Assembly (NCBI GenBank): GCA_949743895.1
Contig: CATJUX010000044.1
Coordinates: forward strand, 1 to 64,000
Length of the DNA: 64,000 bases
Origin: JANFXS01 sp022791155
GTDB lineage: Bacteria > Bacillota > Clostridia > Lachnospirales > Anaerotignaceae
Direction of reading: 5' to 3'
Shown here: in pieces, positions 50,918 to 59,835 of the stretch
How the letters are laid out: each line of letters starts with the position of its first letter
Position numbering within the stretch: the first letter of the stretch is position 1
Program-made: the position numbers and the translations under genes
Notes under the pieces: generated by a model
Seen by the model: only the letters and a program-made list of their open reading frames with translations
The model's database searches: none
What the model was told of the DNA's origin: nothing

Positions 50918-52081
50918 TTATTTCTTCTTTTTTATGGAAGTTTTTTTCACAGGGTCTGAAAGCTTGCCATAGCTCATGACTTTTTCGGATATAACAATGT
51001 TATATGTTTTTTCATATCTTGAAATCCATTTTTTTTCGTTGGCAGCCACAATGTTTATCACTGTTCCAGAGGCGCCGTTTCGCCCGGTTCTTCCGGCTCT
51101 ATGCTGATAATATACGGGCTCTTCGGGGATGTCAATGTTGACCACGATTTCAACATCATCAAAATCAAGGCCGCGCGCGCCTATGTCGGAAGCAATGAGA
51201 ATGTTGCTTCTTCCTTCTCTAAAGCTTTCCATTGTGTTTCTTCTGTCGGCTTTGTGTGCAGCGCCATAAATGCCTCCGGCTTTAAGGCCATGATAGTTCA
51301 ATTTTTCAACCATTTCTTCTATGCTGTTTGGATTGTTGAGAAAGACAATCAGCCTTTTTGGCTTCATTCCGGCAACAATTTTTCTGAGCATAACTATTTT
51401 GTCACGTTTGTCACAAATTATATAGTGGTGAACAATGCTTTCGGGAAGCATGATTTTTTCGTTTTGAATTAGTGTATAGTCATCAGTCATTTCAGAAATT
51501 GTGTTTTGCGTTTTTTTGTCTATAGATGCTGAAAGGAACACAAGCTGTCTCTCACTGGCAAGTGTTGTTTTTATGATTGCTTTGACTGTGTCGATGTTCA
51601 AGCTGTCAAGCATTCTGTCAGCTTCGTCAATCACAATTGTCTTGCATGTGTGTGCCTGAATTTTTTTCTTTTTTATCAAATCCAATATGCGGCCTGCAGA
51701 GCCAACAACAATTTGGGGTTTTTCTTTAAGTTTGTCTAACTGTCTTGAAATGTCGGCGCCGCCTATGATGAGAGCGGTTTTGATTGAAGACCCCGAATTT
51801 TCGGCAAGAATGCGCGCTTGTTTGCTGACTTGAACGGCAAGTTCATGAGTTGGAGTTATTATTATTGCCTGTGTGCTTCTCAAAGAGGGGCTGATGCTTG
51901 CGAACAGAGGCAAAATGTAGGCAAGGGTTTTTCCGCTTCCTGTTTCGCTTTTGATGACAACATTTTTTCTTTGAATTATATGGGGTATGGATTTTTCCTG
52001 AATTTCTGTGGGATAATAAATTCCTTGGGCGTTAAGCCCTTTTGTCAAGTTTTCGTCTATGCCTAATTCGTTAAAGTTCAT
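50918..52081 (-). CDS. DEAD-box RNA helicase
   Basis: ATP-dependent RNA unwinding, probably in ribosome assembly, cold adaptation or mRNA decay. The start MNFNELGIDENL at 52081 has AGGAAGGA before it and gives 387 residues. An in-frame extension of 30 codons upstream is not helicase-like. The Q motif is YYPTEIQEKSIP, Walker A SETGSGKT, motif II VIDEADR, motif III reads SAS (LSASI) instead of the usual SAT, and motif VI is HRAGRTGR. The tail is short, basic (KKTSIKKKK) and lacks an RNA-binding domain. Confidence 0.93.
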   Translation of the reverse strand: MNFNELGIDENLTKGLNAQGIYYPTEIQEKSIPHIIQRKNVVIKSETGSGKTLAYILPLFASISPSLRSTQAIIITPTHELAVQVSKQARILAENSGSSIKTALIIGGADISRQLDKLKEKPQIVVGSAGRILDLIKKKKIQAHTCKTIVIDEADRMLDSLNIDTVKAIIKTTLASERQLVFLSASIDKKTQNTISEMTDDYTLIQNEKIMLPESIVHHYIICDKRDKIVMLRKIVAGMKPKRLIVFLNNPNSIEEMVEKLNYHGLKAGGIYGAAHKADRRNTMESFREGRSNILIASDIGARGLDFDDVEIVVNIDIPEEPVYYQHRAGRTGRNGASGTVINIVAANEKKWISRYEKTYNIVISEKVMSYGKLSDPVKKTSIKKKK

Positions 52082-52321
52082 ATTTGATTTTTCCTTCCTA
52101 AGTGTAGCCATAAGAGCAGATTTATAAACCGCTGTCATATGTGTTGGCGTTTTGTTGCTTTTTGTTATCAAATATTATAATTGTTTTTCTTGCCGGTGTA
52201 AAGTGAAGTTGTGATTTATAGTTATAATTACTGTTTTGGGCTGTTTGATATGTTAATTAACGAAAAAATTTTTTGAGACATACATGCTTTTGCCATCAGT
52301 ATGTGCATTTGTGAAACAGAT

Positions 52322-53008
52322 TTATGAATATTTTTGGTGATTCCCTGTCAGATAGTTTGATATGCCTATGTATAAAGCCCACGCAATTTTCTCCTGATAT
52401 TCTTCGCTGTTGAGGAGAGCCTCTTCGTTTGGATTGCTCAGGAAGCCGCATTCCACAAGTGCGGCGGCCATTTTTGGTTTTTTTAATATGTAATAGTCAT
52501 TGTTGGCTTTTATTTGGCGGGAATTGTTTGGATCGGCATATGTTTTGAGGCTGTTTTGTATTTCGGAAGCCAATGCCTCGCCTTCTTCAGAACCGCTGTA
52601 ATAGAAAACCTGTGCGCCTTTTGCGTTTGGTGATGTGAATGAATTTTGGTGTATGCTCAAAAGAATGTCGCCATCTGCACTGTTGGCAATTTCTTTCCGC
52701 TGGCGCATGTCATCGCGTTTGCTGTTGCCAAGGGCTTCGTCGCTCACACGGCTTATTATGACAGTTGCGCCCGACTGCTCCAAATGGCTTTGCAACTTCA
52801 GCGCTATGGCAAGGTTTATGTCTTTCTCATTTTTCCCTGTTGAGCCTGTTTTTCCGGGATCAAACCCGCCATGGCCAACATCTATCACAACTGTTTTATG
52901 CCCCAAAGGAAGCATTGACATGGCTGTTTTGCAGTCCATATAGTTTTTATATGCGGCCGCAACAATCAAAAATGAAAAAAATAATATTTTTGTTCTTTTT
53001 AATCTCAT
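52322..53008 (-). CDS. cwlD: N-acetylmuramoyl-L-alanine amidase CwlD
   Basis: A zinc amidase that, with PdaA, makes the muramic-lactam of the spore cortex. The product is 228 residues. The start at 53008 is MRLKRTKILFFSF, with a single N-terminal membrane anchor or signal at about residues 8-22. The amidase_3 zinc motifs are VIDVGHGGFDPG (His), SIHQNSF (His) and VECGFLSN (catalytic Glu). Domain size fits CwlD rather than the larger vegetative amidases. A forespore promoter was not recognised upstream. Confidence 0.87.
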   Translation of the reverse strand: MRLKRTKILFFSFLIVAAAYKNYMDCKTAMSMLPLGHKTVVIDVGHGGFDPGKTGSTGKNEKDINLAIALKLQSHLEQSGATVIISRVSDEALGNSKRDDMRQRKEIANSADGDILLSIHQNSFTSPNAKGAQVFYYSGSEEGEALASEIQNSLKTYADPNNSRQIKANNDYYILKKPKMAAALVECGFLSNPNEEALLNSEEYQEKIAWALYIGISNYLTGNHQKYS

Positions 53009-53072
53009 TTTCCTCACAACCTAATTCACATATATGTTTATATAATTTTATTCTTAAAATGGGGGTTTATTA

Positions 53073-53101
53073 TTGATTTATAACTTGCAAGGCTGTATAA
53101 T
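53073..53101 (+). promoter_or_regulatory. Promoter of the crotonase gene
   Basis: TTGATT (53073-53078) and TATAAT (53096-53101) are 17 bases apart, with TG just before the -10. Confidence 0.75.
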
Positions 53102-53154
53102 ATTTCCATGGCTATTTATTTGCGTATTTATAAAACTAAGGGGGAATTATCGCA

Positions 53155-53958
53155 ATGAAGCTTGCAGAATTGAAAGACACTCTTAATAATCTCGTTGTTG
53201 AGATTGACGGCGCTGTTGCTGTTGTGACAATCAACAGGCCAAAGGCGCTCAATGCGCTCAATGCTGAAACACTTGAAGAGATCAAAAAAACAATGGAATG
53301 TATTGGTGAAGATGAATCGGTGCGTGGCGTTATTATAACAGGAGCTGGCGAAAAATCTTTTGTGGCTGGGGCTGACATATCACAGTTTGTTCCTCTTGAC
53401 GCCATTGGCGGAAGAAAATGTTCTGAGCTTGGACAAGCTGCGTGTTCATCAATTGAGAAGCTTGAAAAACCTGTCATTGCAGCTGTTAATGGCTATGCAC
53501 TTGGCGGTGGCAATGAAATTTCAATGGCCTGCGACATTAGAATTGCCAGCACAAAGGCCGTTTTTGGACAGCCTGAAGTCAACCTTGGAATCATGCCTTG
53601 TTTTGGTGGCACACAGCGCCTCACAAGACTTGTTGGATATGGATATGCCAAAGAAATGGTTTTTACAGCAAGACAGGTTAAGGCTGACGAGGCTTTGAGA
53701 ATTGGGCTTGTCAACAAAGTTGTTGAACCTGAAGAACTTATGGCTTCTGCAAAAGAAATGATGGCCACAATACTCTCAAAAGCACCTATTGCCGTTCAAA
53801 TGTGCAAGGTTGCCATAAACAGAGGCAAAGAGATGGACTTTGACGATGCCCTTGAGCTTGAAAGAGACGTCACAGGCTTGCTTTTCTCAACAGCTGACAA
53901 AACAGAGGGTGTTGACGCGTTTCTTAACAAAAGAAAGGCTGAATTCACAGGCAAGTAA
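53155..53958 (+). CDS. Enoyl-CoA hydratase / 3-hydroxybutyryl-CoA dehydratase (crotonase)
   Basis: Adds or removes water at the 2,3 bond of short acyl-CoAs, possibly in butyrate formation. The product is 267 residues, ATG 53155 after GGGGGA. The oxyanion-hole segments FVAGADI and GYALGGGNE are present. Both catalytic glutamates are present, Glu121 (GGGNEISM) and Glu141 (GQPEVNLG), 20 residues apart as in rat mitochondrial enzyme. Usual partners (bcd, etfAB, hbd, thl) are not adjacent, so the physiological route is uncertain. Confidence 0.92.
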   Translation: MKLAELKDTLNNLVVEIDGAVAVVTINRPKALNALNAETLEEIKKTMECIGEDESVRGVIITGAGEKSFVAGADISQFVPLDAIGGRKCSELGQAACSSIEKLEKPVIAAVNGYALGGGNEISMACDIRIASTKAVFGQPEVNLGIMPCFGGTQRLTRLVGYGYAKEMVFTARQVKADEALRIGLVNKVVEPEELMASAKEMMATILSKAPIAVQMCKVAINRGKEMDFDDALELERDVTGLLFSTADKTEGVDAFLNKRKAEFTGK

Positions 53959-53990
53959 TAAATTTTTATGATTTTCGAATATATCAGCAT

Positions 53991-54024
53991 AAAACTGTCG
54001 GATTATATAACTTCGGCAGTTTTT
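53991..54024 (+). terminator. Terminator of the crotonase gene
   Basis: A 10-bp stem (53991-54000 with 54014-54023, one G-U pair) and a T run. Confidence 0.82.
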
Positions 54025-54269
54025 GTGTTGAATGAATTTGTGTCTAACATGCGAATTCAAAAAAGCTTTGATGTGAATATAGATTTTTGAGCTAAATATT
54101 ATTCTGATTTTAAGGCATGATGAATTGCCAATAATGGCTTTTTAGTTTGAGGCAGATGCATTTGGCAGTTCATAAAAAGTTATGAGAAAATATAAAATGC
54201 AATTGATTTTAAAAGTATTTAACAGTTTTTGACTATTTTGTCTTTTTTCTTAAATTTTGGTTATTATCG

Positions 54270-54298
54270 TTGAAAAACCGATATAATTTTGTTATATT
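54270..54298 (+). promoter_or_regulatory. Promoter of terD
   Basis: TTGAAA (54270-54275) and TATATT (54293-54298) are 17 bases apart. Confidence 0.7.
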
Positions 54299-54334
54299 AG
54301 TAGAAATATGTTTGATTTAAGGAGGTTGATATCT

Positions 54335-54916
54335 ATGGCTATTTGTTTATCTAAAGGCCAAAAAGTTGACTTAACAAAAAGCAATCCAGGATTAAATAAA
54401 ATTATGGTTGGTCTTGGATGGGATGTGAATGCGTTTGACTCTGGTGGCGACTTTGATCTCGATGCTGCGGCGTTCATGCTTGGAGGAGACGGAAAATGTC
54501 CAACAGACAAGGAATTTATTTTCTATGGCAATCTTAAGCATTCAAGCGGTGCAGTTGAGCACATGGGTGACAACCTTACGGGCAGTGGCGAGGGCGATGA
54601 CGAACAAATTTTGATTGATTTGTCAAAAGTGCCTGACAGCGTTTCCAAAATTGATTTCACAGTCACAATATATGAGGCGGAAGAAAGAAGACAAAACTTT
54701 GGACAAGTTTCCAATGCTTTTATAAGAATTGTTGATGAATCAAGCAACACAGAATTGATAAGATATGACCTTGGGGAAGACTTCTCAATTGAAACAGCCA
54801 TTGTTGTTGGCGAGTTATATAGAAATGGCGCTGAGTGGAAGTTTAATGCCATTGGAAGTGGCTTTCAAGGCGGCCTTGCAGCACTTTGTGCACATTTTGG
54901 AATAAATGTTGCATAA
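54335..54916 (+). CDS. TerD-family calcium-binding stress protein
   Basis: A cytoplasmic TerD-domain protein, 193 residues, start ATG 54335 after a perfect AAGGAGG. The family motifs VGLGWDVN, FDLDAAAFML and DNLTGSGEGDDEQI carry the acidic residues that bind Ca2+. A general-stress role (oxidants, envelope stress) is known for the family, and tellurite resistance itself is rarely the natural job. It is monocistronic, with no terB/terC or other Ter genes nearby, whereas TerD-type genes often cluster with them. Confidence 0.93.
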   Translation: MAICLSKGQKVDLTKSNPGLNKIMVGLGWDVNAFDSGGDFDLDAAAFMLGGDGKCPTDKEFIFYGNLKHSSGAVEHMGDNLTGSGEGDDEQILIDLSKVPDSVSKIDFTVTIYEAEERRQNFGQVSNAFIRIVDESSNTELIRYDLGEDFSIETAIVVGELYRNGAEWKFNAIGSGFQGGLAALCAHFGINVA

Positions 54917-54950
54917 ATTTGGCTGACACATTGAGTCAATAAAAATATGA

Positions 54951-54998
54951 AAAGCGTTTTCAGCCGTATGTCAAAAATGGCTGGAAACGCTTTTTGTT
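54951..54998. terminator. Bidirectional terminator between terD and the MATE gene
   Basis: A 15-bp stem (54951-54965 with 54979-54993, one G-U pair) with A and T runs on both sides. It serves the two convergent genes. Confidence 0.88.
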
Positions 54999-55003
54999 GT
55001 TTT

Positions 55004-56443
55004 TCAAATTTGTTGTTTTTGATATGGTGTTGGAATTCTGTCCAATATTTTTTTGTAGTTCAGTTTGAACATAATCACTGTCACAGCCACTGCTATTGCG
55101 TCAGACACAGGCTCGGCAAGGAAAACACAAAATGTTTTTGAAGCATTGGGAAACAAATTTGCCACAGTTGGAGGAATCATTCTCATCAACTGGTTTTCAG
55201 GGAGCACTGCTGGAAAAATGAAAATTAACGGTATAAGCAATATAATTTTTCTTAAAACAGCAAGAAACACGGATATTTTGGCCTCGCCCAAAGCAATGAA
55301 TGTTTGCTGACAGGCTATTTGAGCGCCAAAGAGAAGCGAGGAGGCCATATAAACACGCATTGACCATGAAGCGGCAGACATGAGCTGGGCATTGTTTGTA
55401 AAAAGACTGATGAATATGTTGGGAACAAACATTGCAACAGCCCAAAAAATAATTGTGTAGGCAAGTGAGAGACATATAAGAAGCCTGAAAACGTCTGTAA
55501 CGCGCTGTTTGTTTCCAGCGCCATAGTTGAAACTGACTATTGGCTGCGCTCCCTGAGTTAATCCTGTGAGCGGAAGAAGCGTGAACTGCATACAGCTTGA
55601 AAGTATTGTCATGGATCCAACAGCTATGTCGCCGCCATATTTTTGAAGCGAAGTGTTGAAACATATTGTCAGTATGCTTTCTGTGGACTGCATTATAAAC
55701 GGTGAAATTCCAAGTGCCACAACGCCTGAAATTATTTTTGTGTCAAGTTTGAGATTTTCTTTTTTGATCTTGAGCGTGGTTTTTTGGCCTGTCAAAAATT
55801 TGAGAACCCATATCGCCGAAACAGCCTGAGAGATGACTGTGGCTGTGGCCGCTCCTTTAACGTTGAGGCCGAGTCCCCATATAAAAATTGGATCAAGAAT
55901 TATGTTGAGAACAGCGCCTATGACAGTTGTTTTCATGCCAACAGAGGCAAAGCCCTGAGTTGTGATGAATGGATTGAGGCCGAGAACAATTTGTATGAAT
56001 ATTGTGCCAAGGCAATAGATCCGCATATAATCCATGGCATATTTAATTGTGTTTTCGCTTGCGCCAAAAAACATGAGAAGCTTGTTTTGAAATATGAAAA
56101 TTATGGTGGTCAGCATTATGGAAATTGCGATTAGTGCAGCGGCACATGAGCCTATAATTTTTTCTGCACTTTTGTTGTCGCCTTTGCCCATTCTTATGGC
56201 AGCCTGAGGTGCGCCGCCCATGCCTATGAGACTGCTGAATGCCGAAATGAGCATTATAATTGGAAATGTGATGCCAACGCCTGTTAAAGCGTCAGTCCCT
56301 ATTTCAGAAATATGACCTATATACATTCTGTCAACAATGTTGTAAAGCACATTTATGATTTGAGCTGTTATTGCTGGAAATGCCATTGAAAAAAGAAGTT
56401 TTCCAATTTTTTCATGGCCCAGGTCAGCTTTTGAATCTGTCAT
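55004..56443 (-). CDS. MATE-family efflux transporter
   Basis: A Na+- or H+-coupled multidrug or toxin exporter, 479 residues with about 12 membrane helices in two homologous halves. Characteristic segments are FPAITAQIINVLYNIVDRMYIG, ALTGVGITFPII and GLTQGAQPIVSFNYGAGN. The layout resembles the MepA/DinF-like branch of Firmicutes. GGAGATGG precedes ATG 56443. It stands alone, divergent from the two-component system and convergent with terD. Substrate and coupling ion cannot be read from the sequence. Confidence 0.92.
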   Translation of the reverse strand: MTDSKADLGHEKIGKLLFSMAFPAITAQIINVLYNIVDRMYIGHISEIGTDALTGVGITFPIIMLISAFSSLIGMGGAPQAAIRMGKGDNKSAEKIIGSCAAALIAISIMLTTIIFIFQNKLLMFFGASENTIKYAMDYMRIYCLGTIFIQIVLGLNPFITTQGFASVGMKTTVIGAVLNIILDPIFIWGLGLNVKGAATATVISQAVSAIWVLKFLTGQKTTLKIKKENLKLDTKIISGVVALGISPFIMQSTESILTICFNTSLQKYGGDIAVGSMTILSSCMQFTLLPLTGLTQGAQPIVSFNYGAGNKQRVTDVFRLLICLSLAYTIIFWAVAMFVPNIFISLFTNNAQLMSAASWSMRVYMASSLLFGAQIACQQTFIALGEAKISVFLAVLRKIILLIPLIFIFPAVLPENQLMRMIPPTVANLFPNASKTFCVFLAEPVSDAIAVAVTVIMFKLNYKKILDRIPTPYQKQQI

Positions 56444-56747
56444 AACACCATCTCCATATTTAATTATGTAGGTTTTAAGCTTTCAGTTGATGACAGCATT
56501 TGTGCAAAGTTGTGACACTTTCGCATTATACTGTTTACGCATGAGCAAATAGTATGCTTTTATTAACTTGAGGAAAGCTATATATTAGCGTTGTAAAAAG
56601 CAGTATATCAAATTTTTGGAAGATAGTCAAAACAATGTTTTTGTTGTCGAAACCAAATTCCTTTATGTGTGAAATGAGACAATGCAAATTTTGATACAAG
56701 CAAGATACATTTTTGTTGTAAAATTTATGGTTAAGGAGGTGTTTCAA
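56444..56747. other. Divergent region between the MATE gene and the response regulator gene
   Basis: A 304-base AT-rich gap that must hold promoters for both strands. The only named element is the motif at 56689-56724 that recurs upstream of the carboxypeptidase gene. Confidence 0.5.
56689..56724 (+). promoter_or_regulatory. Shared motif upstream of the response regulator
   Basis: TTTTGATACAAG (56689-56700) is followed by TTGTAAAAT (56716-56724), offset 27. The same two words occur at 59743-59789. The second contains a possible -10 (TAAAAT), and the first could be a regulator-binding or -35 element. Confidence 0.45.
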
Positions 56748-57407
56748 ATGGTTAGGATACTCATTGTTGAAGATGAGAAACCAATTTCAGATTTGATCAA
56801 GATGAATCTTCTTGAAGAAGGGTATGAATGCACTTGTGCTTATGACGGGCAGGAAGCTGCTGATATTATAGAAAAAGAAACATTTGATTTGATTTTGCTT
56901 GACATAATGCTTCCGGCCATAGATGGTTATGAGCTTTTTGAATATATAAATTTCTATCACACACCAGTTATATTTTTGACAGCAAAAGCAGATGTGAAAG
57001 ACAAAGTTAAAGCGCTTAAAGCGGGCGCTGAAGACTATATAACAAAGCCGTTTGAGATAATGGAGCTTTTGGCAAGAGTTGAAAACGTGCTTAGAAGACA
57101 CAACAAAACTTCTAAAGAGATAGAATTCAAAAACATAAAAATCGACATATGCGCAAGAAAAGTTTTGATGAACGGTGAACACATATATTTGACGGCAAAA
57201 GAATTTGATCTTTTGATCCTGCTTGCAAGGAATAGAAACAAAGCGCTTTATCGCAGCCAGATATATGCCAGTGTGTGGGGAGAGGATTATATGGGTGACA
57301 GCCGAACAGTGGACTTGCATATACAACGCCTCAGAAAAAAGCTGTCGCTTAAGTGTGAAATTGTTTCTGTTTATAAAATAGGATACCGTTTGGAGGTTCG
57401 GCAATGA
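56748..57407 (+). CDS. OmpR/PhoB-type response regulator
   Basis: A DNA-binding response regulator, 219 residues. ATG 56748 follows AAGGAGGTG, the in-frame ATG at 56682 being too far upstream. The receiver domain has the acidic pair in VEDEKP, the phosphoacceptor Asp52 (LILLDIMLP), Thr in FLTAKAD and Lys in ITKPFEIMELLARV. The C-terminal winged helix has LTAKEFDLLILLARNRNKAL and the recognition helix region SRTVDLHIQRLRKKL. It overlaps the kinase gene by four bases (ATGA). Confidence 0.95.
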   Translation: MVRILIVEDEKPISDLIKMNLLEEGYECTCAYDGQEAADIIEKETFDLILLDIMLPAIDGYELFEYINFYHTPVIFLTAKADVKDKVKALKAGAEDYITKPFEIMELLARVENVLRRHNKTSKEIEFKNIKIDICARKVLMNGEHIYLTAKEFDLLILLARNRNKALYRSQIYASVWGEDYMGDSRTVDLHIQRLRKKLSLKCEIVSVYKIGYRLEVRQ

Positions 57408-58825
57408 ATTTTTTTTGGAAAATATTTTTTGCAGTCATGTTTATAAGTGTTTCTTGCATGGCCTCTGGGGGTTACATATTGATCAATTCAAACTTCAGTT
57501 TTCTTTTGGAAAATGAAGTTCAAAGGGCATATGACTATGGCGACATTGTGTATTATTCCATATCAAACGAGTTTAGGGACATGGCTGAACAAAGCTATTA
57601 TATGCAGACAGATGTGGAAGTGGCAAAAGTGGCCGATTCAATAAATATAAACAGCATGAATCAAAAAATTGACTTCAACATAATTGATGATGACGGAACG
57701 GTTGTTTTTTCATCTTTGAACAGAAATTTTGGAAATGAAATTATATGCCACTTGAATGATAATGAGGCGGGGTGGTCTTTGAAGGAAACGAAAACAGGCT
57801 TATATGTTCAGGCAGTCAGAACGGCTGTGTTTCATGAAGATAAATTTTATATTGAAACGGCAAGAGATGTTTCTTTTATTTTTGAAAACCAAAGACATCA
57901 ATATGAAATGCTTTTGAAAATAATGGTGTGCATGTTGATTTTTGGCGGATTTATAACATTTGTGGTTTCAAAGATGCTTATGAAGAGGGTTGTCAATTTG
58001 ACAAAAGTCACAAAAAAAATTTCTGCTGGAAATTTGGGGAAAAGAGCCGATGTGAGGGGCGATGATGAAATTGCCATTCTTTCAAAAAACTTCAACAAAA
58101 TGGCAGAGGAGCTTGAGGAGAAAATTAACAGGCTCAAAGATGAAGCTGAAAGGAAGGAGCTTTTTGTTGGAGCATTTTCTCATGAAATTAAAACGCCGCT
58201 CACTTCTGTGATTGGCTATTCTGACATGTTGATGCGCAGTGAAATGAGTGCAGAGAAGATACATATATGTGCGGAATATATTTTTTCGGAAGGAAAACGT
58301 CTTGAAAATTTGTCGATGAAGCTTCTGGAACTGATTGTTTTGAAAAATCAGAAAATAAAACTCATTCCAACTGACATGAAAGAGTTTTTTGACAGTGTAT
58401 GCTTTATTGTTTTGCCTCAAATTGAAAAAAGCGGCATAGAACTTATATGCAATGCCAAAAGCGCTGTGATAAACATGGAGCCGGAACTTATGAAAGCTGT
58501 GCTTATAAATGTGATTGACAATGCAAAAAAGGCGATTGATGGAAAGGGCAAAATTGAAATAACAGGGGAAGAAATTGATGGTGTTTACACAGTGAAAGTT
58601 TGTGACACAGGAAAGGGAATGGAAACACATGAACTTTCAAAAATAAAAGAAGCATTTTATATGGTTGACAAATCACGCTCCAGAAAACAGGGAGGAGCGG
58701 GGCTGGGGCTTGCCATATGTGATGAAATTTTGAAACTTCATGGTTTTGAAATATCATTCAAAAGTGAAATTGATGTTGGAACAACAGTTTTTATATATAT
58801 GGGGGAAGCCAAATGGAAAAATTGA
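57404..58825 (+). CDS. Sensor histidine kinase
   Basis: Membrane sensor for the upstream regulator, 473 residues. Two membrane helices at about 5-27 and 165-187 frame an extracytoplasmic sensor of about 135 residues. HAMP follows (MKRVVNLTKVTKKISAGNL). The phosphorylated His260 lies in FSHEIKTPLTSVIGY, then the N box (NVIDNAKKAI), G1 (DTGKGM) and G2 (GGAGLGLAI). The sensor domain is not a recognisable PAS or Cache fold by eye. The stimulus is unknown, and the downstream extracytoplasmic protein and peptidase point to an envelope signal. Confidence 0.93.
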   Translation: MNFFWKIFFAVMFISVSCMASGGYILINSNFSFLLENEVQRAYDYGDIVYYSISNEFRDMAEQSYYMQTDVEVAKVADSININSMNQKIDFNIIDDDGTVVFSSLNRNFGNEIICHLNDNEAGWSLKETKTGLYVQAVRTAVFHEDKFYIETARDVSFIFENQRHQYEMLLKIMVCMLIFGGFITFVVSKMLMKRVVNLTKVTKKISAGNLGKRADVRGDDEIAILSKNFNKMAEELEEKINRLKDEAERKELFVGAFSHEIKTPLTSVIGYSDMLMRSEMSAEKIHICAEYIFSEGKRLENLSMKLLELIVLKNQKIKLIPTDMKEFFDSVCFIVLPQIEKSGIELICNAKSAVINMEPELMKAVLINVIDNAKKAIDGKGKIEITGEEIDGVYTVKVCDTGKGMETHELSKIKEAFYMVDKSRSRKQGGAGLGLAICDEILKLHGFEISFKSEIDVGTTVFIYMGEAKWKN

Positions 58826-59676
58826 GGCAGAGCTTTGTTATACTTATGCTTTTTGTTTTGCTGACGGCCGTGGCTGTGGCGCCTGTTTTTGTCACAAACC
58901 ACAACAACGAAAGGCTTTTGGGCAACATTTCGGTGAAAAAGCTTCCAGAGGAAAAGCAGGAAATTAGCAGCGGAACACATTCCAAAGATGTCAAGGAGAG
59001 AATTAAAATTATAAAAAAATCTCTTGTTGTCAAAACATTCAGATACAAAAAATATCAAAATGATGAGACATATTATGAAAAAATGACAAATATGAATGTT
59101 TTGAGCATAATGGAAGAACAGCTGAGCTTCATTCAAAATTTGGGGCTGAGCTTTGATGATGGACATGCCATATCAATGGTGGAAAAAACAACATATATGG
59201 ACACAGAAAACCCAAATGAGGAAGTCAGCATTTGGAAAATCGATGCTGAATACAATGATTTTTATATCACAGCTTATATAGATGCAAAAACCAATGTGGT
59301 GTATGAAATAATTATACTTTTGAAAAAACTCAGTTTTATTGACGACTCATATGCTTTATATCCCGAAAACTTCATAAAAGAATTTTCTGATTATTTGGAG
59401 TTCGATTATGATCACATTGAGGAAAATGAAGAACAATTTTCGGTTGGCGCCGACTGGTCTGAATTTATGATGAACCTTTTTATATTGTCGGTTAATGAAA
59501 CAACAGGCGAGCTTGTGGAATATAGCATTGAGAGAAGCGAGTCAATTGGCTTTGATTTTTTTGAAGAAAGTGAATATATATATCCATACCCTATTTATGA
59601 AAGAGGCTACACTGATTTTTCAAACATTAAAATCATGAGGAACATTGACAATTTGTATTTGATAAAGGATCGATAA
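58813..59676 (+). CDS. Membrane-anchored extracytoplasmic protein linked to the two-component system, unknown
   Basis: A 287-residue protein with an N-terminal membrane helix at about 8-28 (FVILMLFVLLTAVAVAPVF) and a long extracytoplasmic part rich in Glu, Asp and Tyr. The first half has basic and acidic helices (KERIKIIKKSLVVK), the second has strands with aromatic residues (NDFYITAYIDAKTNVVYEI). I recognise no domain. The ATG overlaps the kinase gene by 13 bases, so the two are translated together. The position suggests an accessory that modulates the kinase, similar in arrangement but not in sequence to YycH/YycI of WalK systems. Confidence 0.75.
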   Translation: MEKLRQSFVILMLFVLLTAVAVAPVFVTNHNNERLLGNISVKKLPEEKQEISSGTHSKDVKERIKIIKKSLVVKTFRYKKYQNDETYYEKMTNMNVLSIMEEQLSFIQNLGLSFDDGHAISMVEKTTYMDTENPNEEVSIWKIDAEYNDFYITAYIDAKTNVVYEIIILLKKLSFIDDSYALYPENFIKEFSDYLEFDYDHIEENEEQFSVGADWSEFMMNLFILSVNETTGELVEYSIERSESIGFDFFEESEYIYPYPIYERGYTDFSNIKIMRNIDNLYLIKDR

Positions 59677-59742
59677 AAACGGAGTGTAATTTGCGTTTCG
59701 AAATTTTGTTTTAGAAATAAACGTGGGAATTTGAATATACAG

Positions 59743-59789
59743 TTTTGATACAAGAAATAGCCATTTGTGAAACACTTGTTTTGTAAAAT
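59743..59789 (+). promoter_or_regulatory. Shared motif upstream of the carboxypeptidase gene
   Basis: TTTTGATACAAG (59743-59754) and TTGTAAAAT (59781-59789), offset 38, repeat the two words found before the response regulator, there at offset 27. The 11-base difference is close to one helical turn. Confidence 0.45.
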
Positions 59790-59835
59790 GAAATGCAAAC
59801 AAAAGTGTTTTATGTTGAAACAAGGGGGCTATGGA

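Larger units (their letters stand above)
53959..54334. other. Intergenic region between the crotonase gene and terD
   Basis: A 376-base gap with the crotonase terminator (53991-54024) and the terD promoter (54270-54298). Otherwise AT-rich with no recognised element. Confidence 0.6.
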
